Source: JBIOHP01 sp044449065 (lineage in GTDB: Bacteria; Bacteroidota; Ignavibacteria; UBA10030; SZUA-254). Taken from it: 57,805 bases of DNA. Location: positions 1-57,805 of the forward strand of contig JBIOHP010000025.1 in NCBI GenBank assembly GCA_044449065.1. Reading direction: 5' to 3'. A model generated the notes under the pieces. That model searched no databases. It was not told the DNA's origin and was given only the letters and a program-made list of their open reading frames with translations. Shown here piece by piece: positions 8,297 to 17,175 of this stretch (position 1 is the first letter of the stretch; each line of letters opens with the position of its first letter). A program made the position numbers and the translations under genes.

Positions 8297-8894
8297 GCGG
8301 ACATACCGCCTCACGGGGCCACAGCAGCTCATCTTTCGAGGCGCCGACTTCCTGCACGGTTGACCATATCAACCAGCCGGCAATCCCAAGAGCAAGGAGC
8401 GGATCAAATAATTCGCTGTGAAATAGGAGAGTGAGAATTCCCGCGGATGCGGGCACTAGCGATACACCCACATCACCCATATTGTGGAGATACGCAAGCC
8501 GGATCGCCGCGCTGTGGTTTATCCATTTCTTGAGAAATAACGCAACCTGCCAATTCGCCAGAGCGGAGAGAATCCCGACTGCTATCGCAACCGGCGCCTC
8601 CACCTGGGCAGGATGGAGGACCCGCGCAATTGCCTGCCAGATCATCAGGGCGCTTATTGCAATCAACCCGGCAGAGTTCAGAAGATTCGCTGAACGGATA
8701 AGGTTTCCCGATAACCTGACGTGCAACCGATACGCCAAGTACAGAAACACAAGCGCGAGCTCATCGGAAAAATTATGAAACCCGTCGGTAATGAGACTGA
8801 GACTTTTCGCCTGCGTTCCGGCAATAATCTCAAGCACAACGATAGCCGCGTTAAAAGCTACCGCGCCAAACAGGGGTTTCCGTATATGCGACAT
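8289..8894 (-). CDS. Cation diffusion facilitator family metal exporter
   Basis: A six-helix inner-membrane antiporter that exports divalent metal (Zn, Co or Ni) in exchange for protons. It has 201 residues. The metal site is visible twice: H40-x3-D44 in helix 2 (DGFHNFSDE) and H137-x3-D141 in helix 5 (LHNMGDVG). The C-terminal cytoplasmic domain of typical CDF proteins is missing, so it is a short form. The basic/His-rich loop between helices 4 and 5 is short. It lies in a leftward run with a TonB receptor and Cys/His proteins. Confidence 0.88.
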   Translation of the reverse strand: MSHIRKPLFGAVAFNAAIVVLEIIAGTQAKSLSLITDGFHNFSDELALVFLYLAYRLHVRLSGNLIRSANLLNSAGLIAISALMIWQAIARVLHPAQVEAPVAIAVGILSALANWQVALFLKKWINHSAAIRLAYLHNMGDVGVSLVPASAGILTLLFHSELFDPLLALGIAGWLIWSTVQEVGASKDELLWPREAVCPHD

Positions 8895-8935
8895 TGCATC
8901 ATCCCTTTCAAATTTTAGCTTGGTCCCGTTCCACT

Positions 8936-10639
8936 CTATTTCTTCACCACGGCAAACTTTCCGTGATATTCTTTGTCATCAATAAAAATGGAATAAAAAT
9001 AAATTCCTGAGGCGATCATTGCACCGTTGCCGGTCATCGAATTCCAGCTGATCTCCGGTTCATTGCTAATATTCAACCTTACGGCAAGCGAGCCTTCAAA
9101 GATTTTGCGAAAATCGGTACTGAAGACTCTCAGTTTTGCGGTCGGAGATACGGCGTCGGGTATTAAAAATTTGAGGCAATCGTTGCATTCAGAGCGTGGA
9201 TCAGGATAGATTAAAGGATCGGGATAAACGATTACATCCTGACGGAGAACCAATGGCGCTTCGATTCCGTGAATAGATTCCTGCGATTTCCAATTAACAG
9301 GATCCGGCACGTCCAGTTTTACGTAGATAAGAGAATCGAGACGCTTATATGTTCCATCCGTGTTATCCGCCATCCGGTAGGTGAAAAACTGCGGGGAAGT
9401 AAAGTCGAGCGTTGCTGCGTTGACGTTGGAAATAATCGAGAAAATTCTGTTGCGCCGGTTCAAGAGAATAGGTTGGTATGAAGAGCCGAGGCATTGAACG
9501 CTGTCTGTGAAGTAACCTCCGGGTGAAAAATAGTTAACGGTATCTCGCTGGGCGATTTCGGGAAATTGCCTCCCTTCGGTATAAAAGTGGATGGTATCAG
9601 CACGCCTACCGGTGTAGTAGTTCCACAGACTCCACTCTAAGAAGGCATTCTGGAACGATGTTCCGGAATCCTGCATCGCTTCATTGATTGCGGTAAGAAT
9701 CGGAACCAATCGTACATGGTCCCAAATATGGCGCATCATCCCGCGGGAATACCGTTTCTCAACATATTTTCCCCAAACGACACGGCTGAACTCCGTTAGC
9801 CCGTCGGCTGTGGTAAAGGAGAGCGCGGGAAATTGAAAACCACCGCGGGGAGAACCATCGGGGGCCTCTAAATATGCAATGTAATCCGGCACTTCGGGAT
9901 AGACAACAGTCTCCATCCATGTTGCGCAGATTTCGTAATAATATATCTGATCGGTCCAATAACCGAAATTTCCCAGCGTAATCGAGTGCTGAAATTCGTG
10001 TGCCGAAGTTACCTTAAGGCCGGCTATGCCCGGACTGTAATAACCGACGTAATCGTTATCGATTTCAATATGGGTTAAATACAGGGCGGGTTGTGCCGAG
10101 CCGTTCAACTGGCTTTCAAACACGGTCTGCCCGTAGAGTTGGGCATTTAGCTCAAGAACATCCACCACATATCCGGCATGACCCGGTAGAAACGGCGGCG
10201 GCGGATAATGGAGAGAATCGATCTGAATCGACCACGTATGATTAAACGCCCATCCTACCGAATCGATATACGCTTCATAACTGTTGGGAATACGGTTTCC
10301 GTTCGAATCAATAAGAGCCGGTTGATTACTACCGATTGTATCGTAATGGATCTCAAAATGACCGATCAAGCGAGATGTTTGAAGGTCGGTAATCCCCATC
10401 AACTTATTTAGTTGCACTTGTCGATCGGGCGATAACTGAGGCATGAGTGATTGAAGAAATGCATTCATTTCGAGACCGCATTTATTGTTACGGCGCATCT
10501 CGGCGAACCGATCAGAAGCCCCCGGGAGGTGTAATGACTCCACGAATGCGCCGAGGGCCAGCCTTCGTTCGACTCCTGTCTCAGCAGCAAAGAGACATCC
10601 TTCTGCGCAGAAGTTTCCGAACACGAACATCACGAGCAT
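8936..10639 (-). CDS. Secreted HEXXH zinc protease-like protein with sorting-type C-terminal domain
   Basis: The reading frame is open to 10780 (614 residues), but the ATG at 10637-10639 starts directly in a signal peptide (MLVMFVFGNF...), so I prefer 567 residues from there. SAHEFQHSI is an HEXXH zinc site with the downstream EICATWMET glutamate, as in MXAN_6640-type putative metalloproteases. The C-terminal 90 residues (LRVFSTDFRKIFEG ... GIYFYSIFIDDKEYHGKFAVVKK) look like the beta-sandwich domain that directs proteins to type IX secretion or the cell surface. Its place among metal-uptake genes suggests, but does not show, a surface role there. The substrate is unknown. Confidence 0.72.
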   Translation of the reverse strand: MLVMFVFGNFCAEGCLFAAETGVERRLALGAFVESLHLPGASDRFAEMRRNNKCGLEMNAFLQSLMPQLSPDRQVQLNKLMGITDLQTSRLIGHFEIHYDTIGSNQPALIDSNGNRIPNSYEAYIDSVGWAFNHTWSIQIDSLHYPPPPFLPGHAGYVVDVLELNAQLYGQTVFESQLNGSAQPALYLTHIEIDNDYVGYYSPGIAGLKVTSAHEFQHSITLGNFGYWTDQIYYYEICATWMETVVYPEVPDYIAYLEAPDGSPRGGFQFPALSFTTADGLTEFSRVVWGKYVEKRYSRGMMRHIWDHVRLVPILTAINEAMQDSGTSFQNAFLEWSLWNYYTGRRADTIHFYTEGRQFPEIAQRDTVNYFSPGGYFTDSVQCLGSSYQPILLNRRNRIFSIISNVNAATLDFTSPQFFTYRMADNTDGTYKRLDSLIYVKLDVPDPVNWKSQESIHGIEAPLVLRQDVIVYPDPLIYPDPRSECNDCLKFLIPDAVSPTAKLRVFSTDFRKIFEGSLAVRLNISNEPEISWNSMTGNGAMIASGIYFYSIFIDDKEYHGKFAVVKK

Positions 10640-10815
10640 CAAAGATATTCGTTTTTTTGTTATGCGTGAACGCGTTTTATCCAAAGTAATTTCCGGATTC
10701 CATCTACCGCTTTTTTTCCTAAGACCAGATCGAAACGCATGTGAATTCTTTTTAAAAAAACAGAAGGCGAAGATTCCCATGGCTCCGCCCTCTGTTGGTC
10801 GTTGTTTTATCCCTC

Positions 10816-13209
10816 CTAGATGTGAAGAGCTAATTTAAACACTACGTTTCTCCGCTCTTCGTAGCTTGCCGCGCTGAAGTATGCTCCCTTAATCAGGTGA
10901 TCGTGATCGAGGATATTGCGGATATAGAGCGAGGGTTCCAACGTCGTGCCGTCTTCAAGCCGGATTGTGTACCCGTAGGAAATATTGAATATCCATGAAG
11001 GCGTAGTATGCGTTGCAGGGTTGAAGTCGAATAATCCGGTCTGGTATGCCACGCCGTTAGGGTTGCCGTTCGTAAGACCGGAGCCGTAGATTCCCGTGAA
11101 ATTGGCGAACCAATCCTTCGGCTGATAGTTCAACGACCCGACGATCGAGAGGCGCTGGTCATGATCGAGATCCGTCGCGACTCCGTCTGTGTTATAATCC
11201 AAAAATCCGCCGGAGATAGTCCCAATACCGTACGCATGGATGATGGATGTGTTGAGATATCCGGAGAACGGCGTCGCCGGATCGCTGTAGGTGAAGCCCA
11301 TTTCAAGCCCTGTGATTTTTACGGTTTGAATATTGACCGGCGTTTTGACGGCGCTCGAGCCTACAGTTTGATCGTCGACGCCGGGAGTTGCATATTTATA
11401 GTACAGCGCCGTTTTACTGCGAAGTCCTATTTTATAATCATGAGTAAAGACTGCCTCGTAAAAATCTTCCCGTTCGGGAAGCGTAGGCGTTCCTGAAGAG
11501 CTCACGTTCGAGGCGATCGTCCGCAACCCCTCGATGTTATTCGGCTGGAAAAGTTTCCCGTAATACAAATAACCGGAGTTGGATTCATCGAATGAAATAT
11601 TCCATTTGATTCGCGGACTTACCTGATCTTGCAGCGGGGCATCGGGCGCAATATGCTGATCGTACCTGAGTCCGAAATTGAATTTTGCCCACTCCACCGG
11701 GTGATATTCTCCTTCCGCAAATACGCCGAAATCGGATCCTTTAAAATCCGTGACAATCGAGGGACCCGCGTTTCCTGCGCTATCGCGCGAGGTGAAATTT
11801 TCTGCGCCGTTTGTGGCGCTGAAATTCAAACCGACCGAATAATTGAATTCGTGCATAATGCTCTGGTCATATTTCAACCTTGTGCCGAGTGTCGTAAACG
11901 ACCTATCCTCGGCGAGCACGTAGGTATTCGTCGTATCGCCTGCAAATTGAAAATTCGGAGGATCGATAGCTCCGGGGGTATACAGCAACCCGCCTTCGCG
12001 GGCGTAACCGCCGATAAAGAGATTGCTTTCTTTGTTTTTCTCAGAGGAAAGGATACGGTAATACGACAACGTCTGGAATGCGTTTGACGTATTTTGAACA
12101 TCCTCTGCAATCCCTTCAACAGAATCGTACGGAACCTGTGTGTTGGTTTTTCCATAGTTAAGATTCATCGTGAGATAATCGATGTCGCTCAGCTCGTAAT
12201 CGAATTTCCCGTACAGGAAATAATCGAAACCGTGATCGTGAAAGAGCGAGGCAACCGGAGGATCGATGCGGCGGTCTGTTTCCTGCCGCGACCCGGAGAG
12301 AAAGAATCCGACTTTATCGACATGGCTGCTCAGGGAAAGAGCTTGACCGTTGGAGTTCAACGCTTTGAACGAGCCCATACGATCTCCGAGAGTATCCCCT
12401 GTGTTGGAAACCAAATAGCTGCCACCGTAGGTCGAAGCATCGAGGTGGAACTTGCCGGTTGGAACCCTGTTCTGCACATCGACGACGGCAGCCATCTGTC
12501 CGCCGTATTCAGCCGGATAACCGCCGGTTAAAAATGTTGCCCTATCGATCACTTTGGGGTCGACAACTTCATTCAAGCCGCCGAACACGCCAAGAGGTAC
12601 AGGGATACCGTCAATATAATAGGTGTACTCGCCGTGCATCCCGCGAATGTGTATCTCGCCTGTCGGGGCGCGGGCTACTCCCATCAGGTTTTGTTGAACG
12701 AGATCCGTCATGCGGGCGGTAGGCGGCGCGTGGTAGGTCTCCGATTCGAACACCTGGTTGCCGGTATTTAAATCGAATGTGGTGACTCCTAATTCGCGTT
12801 CAGCGGAAACGACAATTTCATTCTGGCTTACGGCATGCATAAAAACTGAATCTGTTGTATGTTGGTCATCAACCAGCAACGAATCGAAAAAATCGTTATA
12901 CCCGATAAAATGAACGGAGAGCTTATACCATCCTTCTTCAATATCGATGAATTGCGTCATGCCCTTAGGATTAGTTACGCCGGTTCCGATGATAACTTTA
13001 TTCCGGCGAAGGATAACTCTGGCAAGCTCCATCGGCGTCTTTGATTCCGCATCGTAAACGTAAACTTTGATGTGTTGGTCTCCCGATGCAGGAGGAATAG
13101 ATCCGCCTTTTTCGGAAGCATGGGACACCCATGAGCAAATAATAACGTGCAGCAAAATAATTGAAAATCTTTTCCAACCAAATCTTGTGTTATTGTGAAA
13201 TAACATCAT
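10816..13209 (-). CDS. TonB-dependent receptor with carboxypeptidase-regulatory-like N-terminal domain
   Basis: An outer-membrane active transporter. Order: signal peptide, a carboxypeptidase-regulatory Ig-like domain (VTNPKGMTQFIDI ... LSVHFIGYNDF), a plug domain (TARMTDLVQQNLMG ... IHIRGMHGEYTYYIDGIPVP), and a roughly 550-residue beta barrel ending VVFKLALHI. The frame is open to 13290, but the ATG at 13207-13209 has AAGGA nearby and begins a normal signal peptide (797 residues), so I use it. Placement between an ECF Ni/Co importer and a CDF exporter suggests a metal or metallophore substrate. That is inference. Confidence 0.87.
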   Translation of the reverse strand: MMLFHNNTRFGWKRFSIILLHVIICSWVSHASEKGGSIPPASGDQHIKVYVYDAESKTPMELARVILRRNKVIIGTGVTNPKGMTQFIDIEEGWYKLSVHFIGYNDFFDSLLVDDQHTTDSVFMHAVSQNEIVVSAERELGVTTFDLNTGNQVFESETYHAPPTARMTDLVQQNLMGVARAPTGEIHIRGMHGEYTYYIDGIPVPLGVFGGLNEVVDPKVIDRATFLTGGYPAEYGGQMAAVVDVQNRVPTGKFHLDASTYGGSYLVSNTGDTLGDRMGSFKALNSNGQALSLSSHVDKVGFFLSGSRQETDRRIDPPVASLFHDHGFDYFLYGKFDYELSDIDYLTMNLNYGKTNTQVPYDSVEGIAEDVQNTSNAFQTLSYYRILSSEKNKESNLFIGGYAREGGLLYTPGAIDPPNFQFAGDTTNTYVLAEDRSFTTLGTRLKYDQSIMHEFNYSVGLNFSATNGAENFTSRDSAGNAGPSIVTDFKGSDFGVFAEGEYHPVEWAKFNFGLRYDQHIAPDAPLQDQVSPRIKWNISFDESNSGYLYYGKLFQPNNIEGLRTIASNVSSSGTPTLPEREDFYEAVFTHDYKIGLRSKTALYYKYATPGVDDQTVGSSAVKTPVNIQTVKITGLEMGFTYSDPATPFSGYLNTSIIHAYGIGTISGGFLDYNTDGVATDLDHDQRLSIVGSLNYQPKDWFANFTGIYGSGLTNGNPNGVAYQTGLFDFNPATHTTPSWIFNISYGYTIRLEDGTTLEPSLYIRNILDHDHLIKGAYFSAASYEERRNVVFKLALHI

Positions 13210-13393
13210 AATAGTTTTCCTTCTCAAATAATATGAGAGCATCGATATCGAATGCACGCTCTTCATATCATCTGTAAATAATGGCGCCAATTGTTCACAC
13301 TGCTACAAGACGCAGATAAACATTGAGCCGGTTGATTATATTAATGCGCGCAACCTCAGAGTGTTAATTCTAACGGTTACTGCTGTGAGAAGA

Positions 13394-13753
13394 TTATATT
13401 AAGATGCTTGAGGGGGGACCGCGTTTTGGAGTAGAAGCGTAGTATTCTGACGACCGTGTCGGCGAGAAGTCTACCGGGGAAATATATTCGGGAGAAATCG
13501 AACCAACAGTGAATGATATAATTGTTGGAGCGGTGTTTGCCGTGGAATTCACCTGGCGGTAACATGCCTGGCAAACATGATTCGGATCAATCGGTTTGTG
13601 CCGTTCATGGGCGCCGCAATCATGGGTGATGAATTGTTGAATTGCGCCAATTCCACCCAAAATCGCTTCATCGTGACCTGCATCCGGCAAGAACACTACG
13701 CATAGCTGCAGGATTACAATGAAAAGAGACGCTATTTTATTGATGCGTGTCAT
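13394..13753 (-). CDS. Small exported Cys/His protein (DUF2946-like)
   Basis: A 119-residue protein with an N-terminal hydrophobic segment and then HDCGAHERH and HVCQACYR, three Cys and four His in metal-site-like spacing. The tail TPKRGPPSSILI contains the RGPP seen at the end of DUF2946-type proteins that precede metal/TonB genes. It is 184 bp upstream of the TonB receptor in the same direction. A 12-base perfect palindrome lies just upstream of its start and may be an operator. The family assignment is tentative. Confidence 0.6.
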   Translation of the reverse strand: MTRINKIASLFIVILQLCVVFLPDAGHDEAILGGIGAIQQFITHDCGAHERHKPIDPNHVCQACYRQVNSTANTAPTIISFTVGSISPEYISPVDFSPTRSSEYYASTPKRGPPSSILI

Positions 13754-13762
13754 GGACAGTTA

Positions 13763-13774
13763 TAATACGTATTA
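13763..13774. promoter_or_regulatory. Perfect palindrome TAATACGTATTA, possible operator
   Basis: A 12-base perfect inverted repeat that ends ten bases upstream of the ATG of the DUF2946-like gene and sits in the AT-rich spacer behind cbiO. The position suits a repressor site for a metal regulator. No regulator gene is in the window. Confidence 0.3.
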
Positions 13775-13849
13775 AAATTAACAAGGTCAAACCAGACTTT
13801 GTTCCCTTGCTGAAATAGAAGAATTTACGTGAATTATGATGATGTTGTT

Positions 13850-14596
13850 TCAGTGGGGATGCCTATGTTTCAGGATATGCGGCTTCTCCAGCCCATGAGC
13901 GAGCATAAGTTCTTCGTTGCCGAGGATTTCCATTGTGGGACCGTCGGCAACAATTTTTCCTTCATCCATAACAACAGCCCGGCTACAGATTTCCGCGACT
14001 AATTCCAGATCATGCGTGGCGACAATTTTTGTCGCTTGAATATTTTCGAGCAGTTCTTTAAGTTTCCGCTTTCCCCTTGGATCAAGGGCGCGCGTCGGTT
14101 CATCGAGGGCGAGTATCTTCGGATTGCTCACTAATATTCCCGCCAAACATACGCGCTGTTTTTCGCCGCTGCTGAGATGGTGAGGCGACCGTTTCTCAAA
14201 TCCCCTGAGACCGACTTTCTCAAGCGCTTCTTTCACGAGTTTTTTTACCTCATTCTCCGGTATTCCGAATTGCACAGGACCAAATGCCACGTCCTCATAC
14301 ACGGTAGGACAAAATAGCTGGTCATCGGGGTCCTGGAACAATAAACCAACCTCGCGCCGGATTTGCAGCAAATTCTTTTCGTTTACAGGGGTTCCATGAA
14401 TCATGACGCAGGGTTTGTCAGCGGGAGATTCCGGTAAAATGCCATTTAAATGCATTAAAAAGGTGGACTTCCCGGCGCCGTTGGGACCGATTAATCCTAC
14501 GCTCTCTCCTTCCTGAATTTCAAGCGAGACGTCCCGAAGCGCCACATGGTTATCATGATAACGGAAATGAAGATGCCTCACATCGACGGCGATCAT
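13850..14596 (-). CDS. cbiO: Energy-coupling-factor ABC transporter ATPase for cobalt/nickel
   Basis: ATP-binding subunit that drives Ni/Co uptake with CbiM and CbiQ. The Walker A is GPNGAGKST, the Q-loop LLFQDPDDQLF has the ECF-typical DPDDQ, the signature is LSSGEKQRV and the Walker B ILALDEPT. The frame is open to 14698 and would overlap cbiQ by 100 bp. The ATG at 14594-14596 has GGAGGTG five bases upstream and begins MIAVDVRHLHFRY, the true fold start, so I use it (248 residues). It begins 2 bp after cbiQ stops. Confidence 0.92.
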   Translation of the reverse strand: MIAVDVRHLHFRYHDNHVALRDVSLEIQEGESVGLIGPNGAGKSTFLMHLNGILPESPADKPCVMIHGTPVNEKNLLQIRREVGLLFQDPDDQLFCPTVYEDVAFGPVQFGIPENEVKKLVKEALEKVGLRGFEKRSPHHLSSGEKQRVCLAGILVSNPKILALDEPTRALDPRGKRKLKELLENIQATKIVATHDLELVAEICSRAVVMDEGKIVADGPTMEILGNEELMLAHGLEKPHILKHRHPH

Positions 14597-14598
14597 TG

Positions 14599-15210
14599 TC
14601 ACCTCCATCCCCTCGCCGACATTGCCGCGAAAATTCGTTCGGCTCGTTCCGTCGAGCGGATAAATAATTGACCGATGATATTGGATAGGAAATACCACGC
14701 GCGCATTCTTCCTTTCGTGAATGTGCGGCTCTGGCGCGCGCGCCTCATCCGCTGGGTCTCATCGACCAATACAAAAATATACCGGTACATCAGCGCAACC
14801 ATGGTTACGATCACCGGCGGTGTGTGGATGCGGCGGAGAACTCCCAACAACTCGGTGAACGGAGTCGTGTTCGATAAGAGAATAACCGTAACAAGACTCA
14901 ATGTGCTTTTAACGATGATCGAACTGAATTTTATCCACCCCTCCGGCTGCAATAACGTGAGAGCGGCAATCAGAATTATGAACGGCTCAAAAAAGAGAAT
15001 TCGCCTGATGAAAAAAACGGGAGGAATTTTGCTTAAACCGATAACAAGGATAAGTATACAAAGCGCTATAACCGCGTGATAGACCAACGTGATCGGCAGG
15101 AGAACAACGATGAGAATCATGAAAAGCGCAGCAGCTGCCTTCAACCCTGCGGGCATCCGGTGAACGGGGCTTTCTATTCTGCTGTATCGGTCTAAAAAAT
15201 CGTGGTGCAT
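14599..15210 (-). CDS. cbiQ: Energy-coupling-factor transmembrane subunit for cobalt/nickel
   Basis: Membrane subunit linking the substrate-binding CbiM to the ATPase. It has 203 residues, slightly short for the family. Four to five hydrophobic segments are followed by the cytoplasmic coupling helices, and the Ala-Arg-Gly signature is present (RARQSRTFTKGRM and near the end SARGWR). A terminator-like repeat (15221-15270) separates it from cbiM, but the gene order M-Q-O is the normal operon order. Confidence 0.88.
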   Translation of the reverse strand: MHHDFLDRYSRIESPVHRMPAGLKAAAALFMILIVVLLPITLVYHAVIALCILILVIGLSKIPPVFFIRRILFFEPFIILIAALTLLQPEGWIKFSSIIVKSTLSLVTVILLSNTTPFTELLGVLRRIHTPPVIVTMVALMYRYIFVLVDETQRMRRARQSRTFTKGRMRAWYFLSNIIGQLFIRSTERAERIFAAMSARGWR

Positions 15211-15220
15211 TTTTTTCCTT

Positions 15221-15270
15221 AACCCATCCCTCGACCCCTTCCCTTTAAAAGGGAAGGGGCTGGGGTTGGG
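15221..15270. repeat. Palindromic repeat between cbiM and cbiQ
   Basis: CCCCTTCCCTTTAAAAGGGAAGGGG forms a near-perfect hairpin, flanked by AACCCATCC / GGTTGGGTT outer arms. The same design is degenerate at 35769-35845. It could act as an attenuator or terminator inside the cbi operon. Confidence 0.6.
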
Positions 15271-16233
15271 TTACACATTAATCTCTCCATTCGACTTTTG
15301 AAATACCGCTTTTGCTAATACGAACGAAAAAATAAAAACAATCACGGCTCCGATGATTCCGGCGAGAGCTGTCGCCGTCGATAAAGAGCCGATCCCCGGC
15401 ACATGGTAATCAGCCATCGGCGATTTGATTAACGGGCTTGTGATCGCGCTTGAATCAAATCCGAATTTCACCGCGACTTTTTTCAAACCATCGGGCAAGG
15501 GAGAAGCGAATGGTAAAACAAAAATCACCAACCCGGCAATAATCAGTGAGCCATAAATGAGCAAACCTTTGAGAGAACGGTCGCCTGAACCTTGTCCGAT
15601 TTTCTCCTGAAGCGACCAAAGATCGGGGCGGGTTTTATAAACAGCGGCGAGAACAAGAGTTGTGATTAACCCTTCCCCGACCCCGATGAGCATGTGGACG
15701 CCGGTCATTACAGGAAAGCCCATGCTCCACGGCACAGTGCCCGACCACGCCAATTCTCCCGCGCAGCAAATAGCCGCAAGCACAGTTGAACACCATGCGG
15801 CAAACGCAGCCACCGCAAGCTTGCCGTATTCCGCCGGCATCAATTTCGAGACTGTGCGATAGATATAATATCCACCGACCGTGGCGATGATGCCCATGTT
15901 AAAGATATTGGCTCCCAGCGCAAGCACGCCGCCATCGGCAAAAATAAGCGACTGCACCATGATGACCACGGTCATGACGATAATGGCTGAGCTTGGTCCT
16001 AACAGCACCGATACCAGCACCGCGCCCAACAGGTGTCCAGATGTGCCGCCGAATACGGGAAAATTCAACATTTGCGCTACAAAAATAAACGCCGCAGCGA
16101 GTCCCATGAGCGGCACTTTCTGCGGCGATAGTTGTGTCTTAAGTTCTCTCAGCGCCCTGCCCACCCCGACCAGTGATAACACCAATGTTGTAATTACCGT
16201 CTTGGTATCTAAAAATCCATCGGGGATGTGCAT
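15271..16233 (-). CDS. cbiM: Cobalt/nickel ECF substrate-binding subunit, CbiM with fused CbiN-like (PDGLE) domain
   Basis: Captures Ni2+ or Co2+ at the inner membrane. It begins MHIPDGFLD; the free N-terminus and His2 are metal ligands in this family, so the start is fixed. Seven or so hydrophobic segments make the CbiM part (about residues 1-215). A linker and the LPDGLKKVA segment (about 245) with one more helix form the NikN/CbiN-like part, giving 320 residues. No cobalamin synthesis genes or B12 riboswitch are near, so nickel or cobalt as an enzyme cofactor is as likely as B12. Confidence 0.92.
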   Translation of the reverse strand: MHIPDGFLDTKTVITTLVLSLVGVGRALRELKTQLSPQKVPLMGLAAAFIFVAQMLNFPVFGGTSGHLLGAVLVSVLLGPSSAIIVMTVVIMVQSLIFADGGVLALGANIFNMGIIATVGGYYIYRTVSKLMPAEYGKLAVAAFAAWCSTVLAAICCAGELAWSGTVPWSMGFPVMTGVHMLIGVGEGLITTLVLAAVYKTRPDLWSLQEKIGQGSGDRSLKGLLIYGSLIIAGLVIFVLPFASPLPDGLKKVAVKFGFDSSAITSPLIKSPMADYHVPGIGSLSTATALAGIIGAVIVFIFSFVLAKAVFQKSNGEINV

Positions 16234-16278
16234 TGAGAATAAAATTTTATTTCACGTTATGACAAAAAATAGCTGTTC

Positions 16279-17139
16279 TCATTTTCCGTTGTTTTTCTTC
16301 CCTTTTAGTTTTTTAACTCCTTTGAGCATTTTTTTATCTTCGGAATCCACCCTGCGTTTTAATTTCTTTATATCTTCTTCCGGCGGCAGCGCTTCTGGTT
16401 TTATGCCTCTATCGAGTAGAACTTTTCGAACTCCCGCATTACTTTTGACGTGTTCGTTTGTTATTTGATCTTCCTCTCTCAGATCATCCCGTTTAATATT
16501 AAAATTCGTTATCTCGGTTGCAAAATCTTTTGCCTTAATGGTGATAGTTGGAAGGAAATCTGCTAATGCTCTCCCTGGGGGTACTCCAAGTTTGTTTTTC
16601 ATTTCATGGGTAGCATATCCCCCAAACAATACCTTGTCGCCTTTACTCCGAATTCTGGCAAAACCTTGTTCGTCAACCCCGCGTTCATAAATAATTCCGG
16701 ACAATTCTTTTTCAGATTGGGAAAGTTTTTCACGAGCTTGTAACCTCTCCCACTCTACGAGCCTCTTTTCTAAAACCTCTTGCCTACGTGTTTGAACGGC
16801 AAAATAAGACATGGCGAATGCGATTGGGGATTTTCTTGGATCGCCATTCTGCGCAATAAGATAACAGGCATAGCGGGTAAGCATTATATCGTCAATTTCT
16901 CGTTGAGTCCTTGAGCCGATATCGACCATTTTGCTGACGTCAGCAAAATGGTCTCCGATGATCTGACCAGCATTCTGACAGGCTGCTCTTGCCTTATCAA
17001 TAACCAAGGTAAAATTTCGCCATTGGGTATATCCAAGAAGTTCCTGCAAATCCCGGGCAAACCAAAATTCAACATCATCCGCAGTGTGGGAGGCGGATTC
17101 AAAGTTATTCGTAAGTTCTTTAATAAGCTCAGACTTCAT
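16279..17139 (-). CDS. dinD: DNA damage-inducible protein D
   Basis: A 286-residue DinD homologue. The N-terminal part (about residues 15-120) is a BRO-N-like DNA-binding domain (VEFWFARDLQELLGYTQWRNF). The middle has the DinD hallmark ISQNGDPRK-type segment (here LIAQNGDPRKSPIAFAMSYFAVQTRRQ), and the C-terminus is Lys-rich. E. coli DinD is an SOS gene that inhibits RecA filaments. A DNA-damage role is likely, but no LexA box is evident. It is AT-richer than gyrA and follows it by 36 bp. Confidence 0.88.
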   Translation of the reverse strand: MKSELIKELTNNFESASHTADDVEFWFARDLQELLGYTQWRNFTLVIDKARAACQNAGQIIGDHFADVSKMVDIGSRTQREIDDIMLTRYACYLIAQNGDPRKSPIAFAMSYFAVQTRRQEVLEKRLVEWERLQAREKLSQSEKELSGIIYERGVDEQGFARIRSKGDKVLFGGYATHEMKNKLGVPPGRALADFLPTITIKAKDFATEITNFNIKRDDLREEDQITNEHVKSNAGVRKVLLDRGIKPEALPPEEDIKKLKRRVDSEDKKMLKGVKKLKGKKNNGK

Positions 17140-17175
17140 ATAAAAGTGCCCTTCTTAAATCCCTCTGGTTAAAAA

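Noticed and set aside
15271..16300. Cobalamin riboswitch upstream of cbiM
   Set aside because: Only 45 bp separate dinD and cbiM, too short for a B12 riboswitch, and no conserved B12 box is visible.
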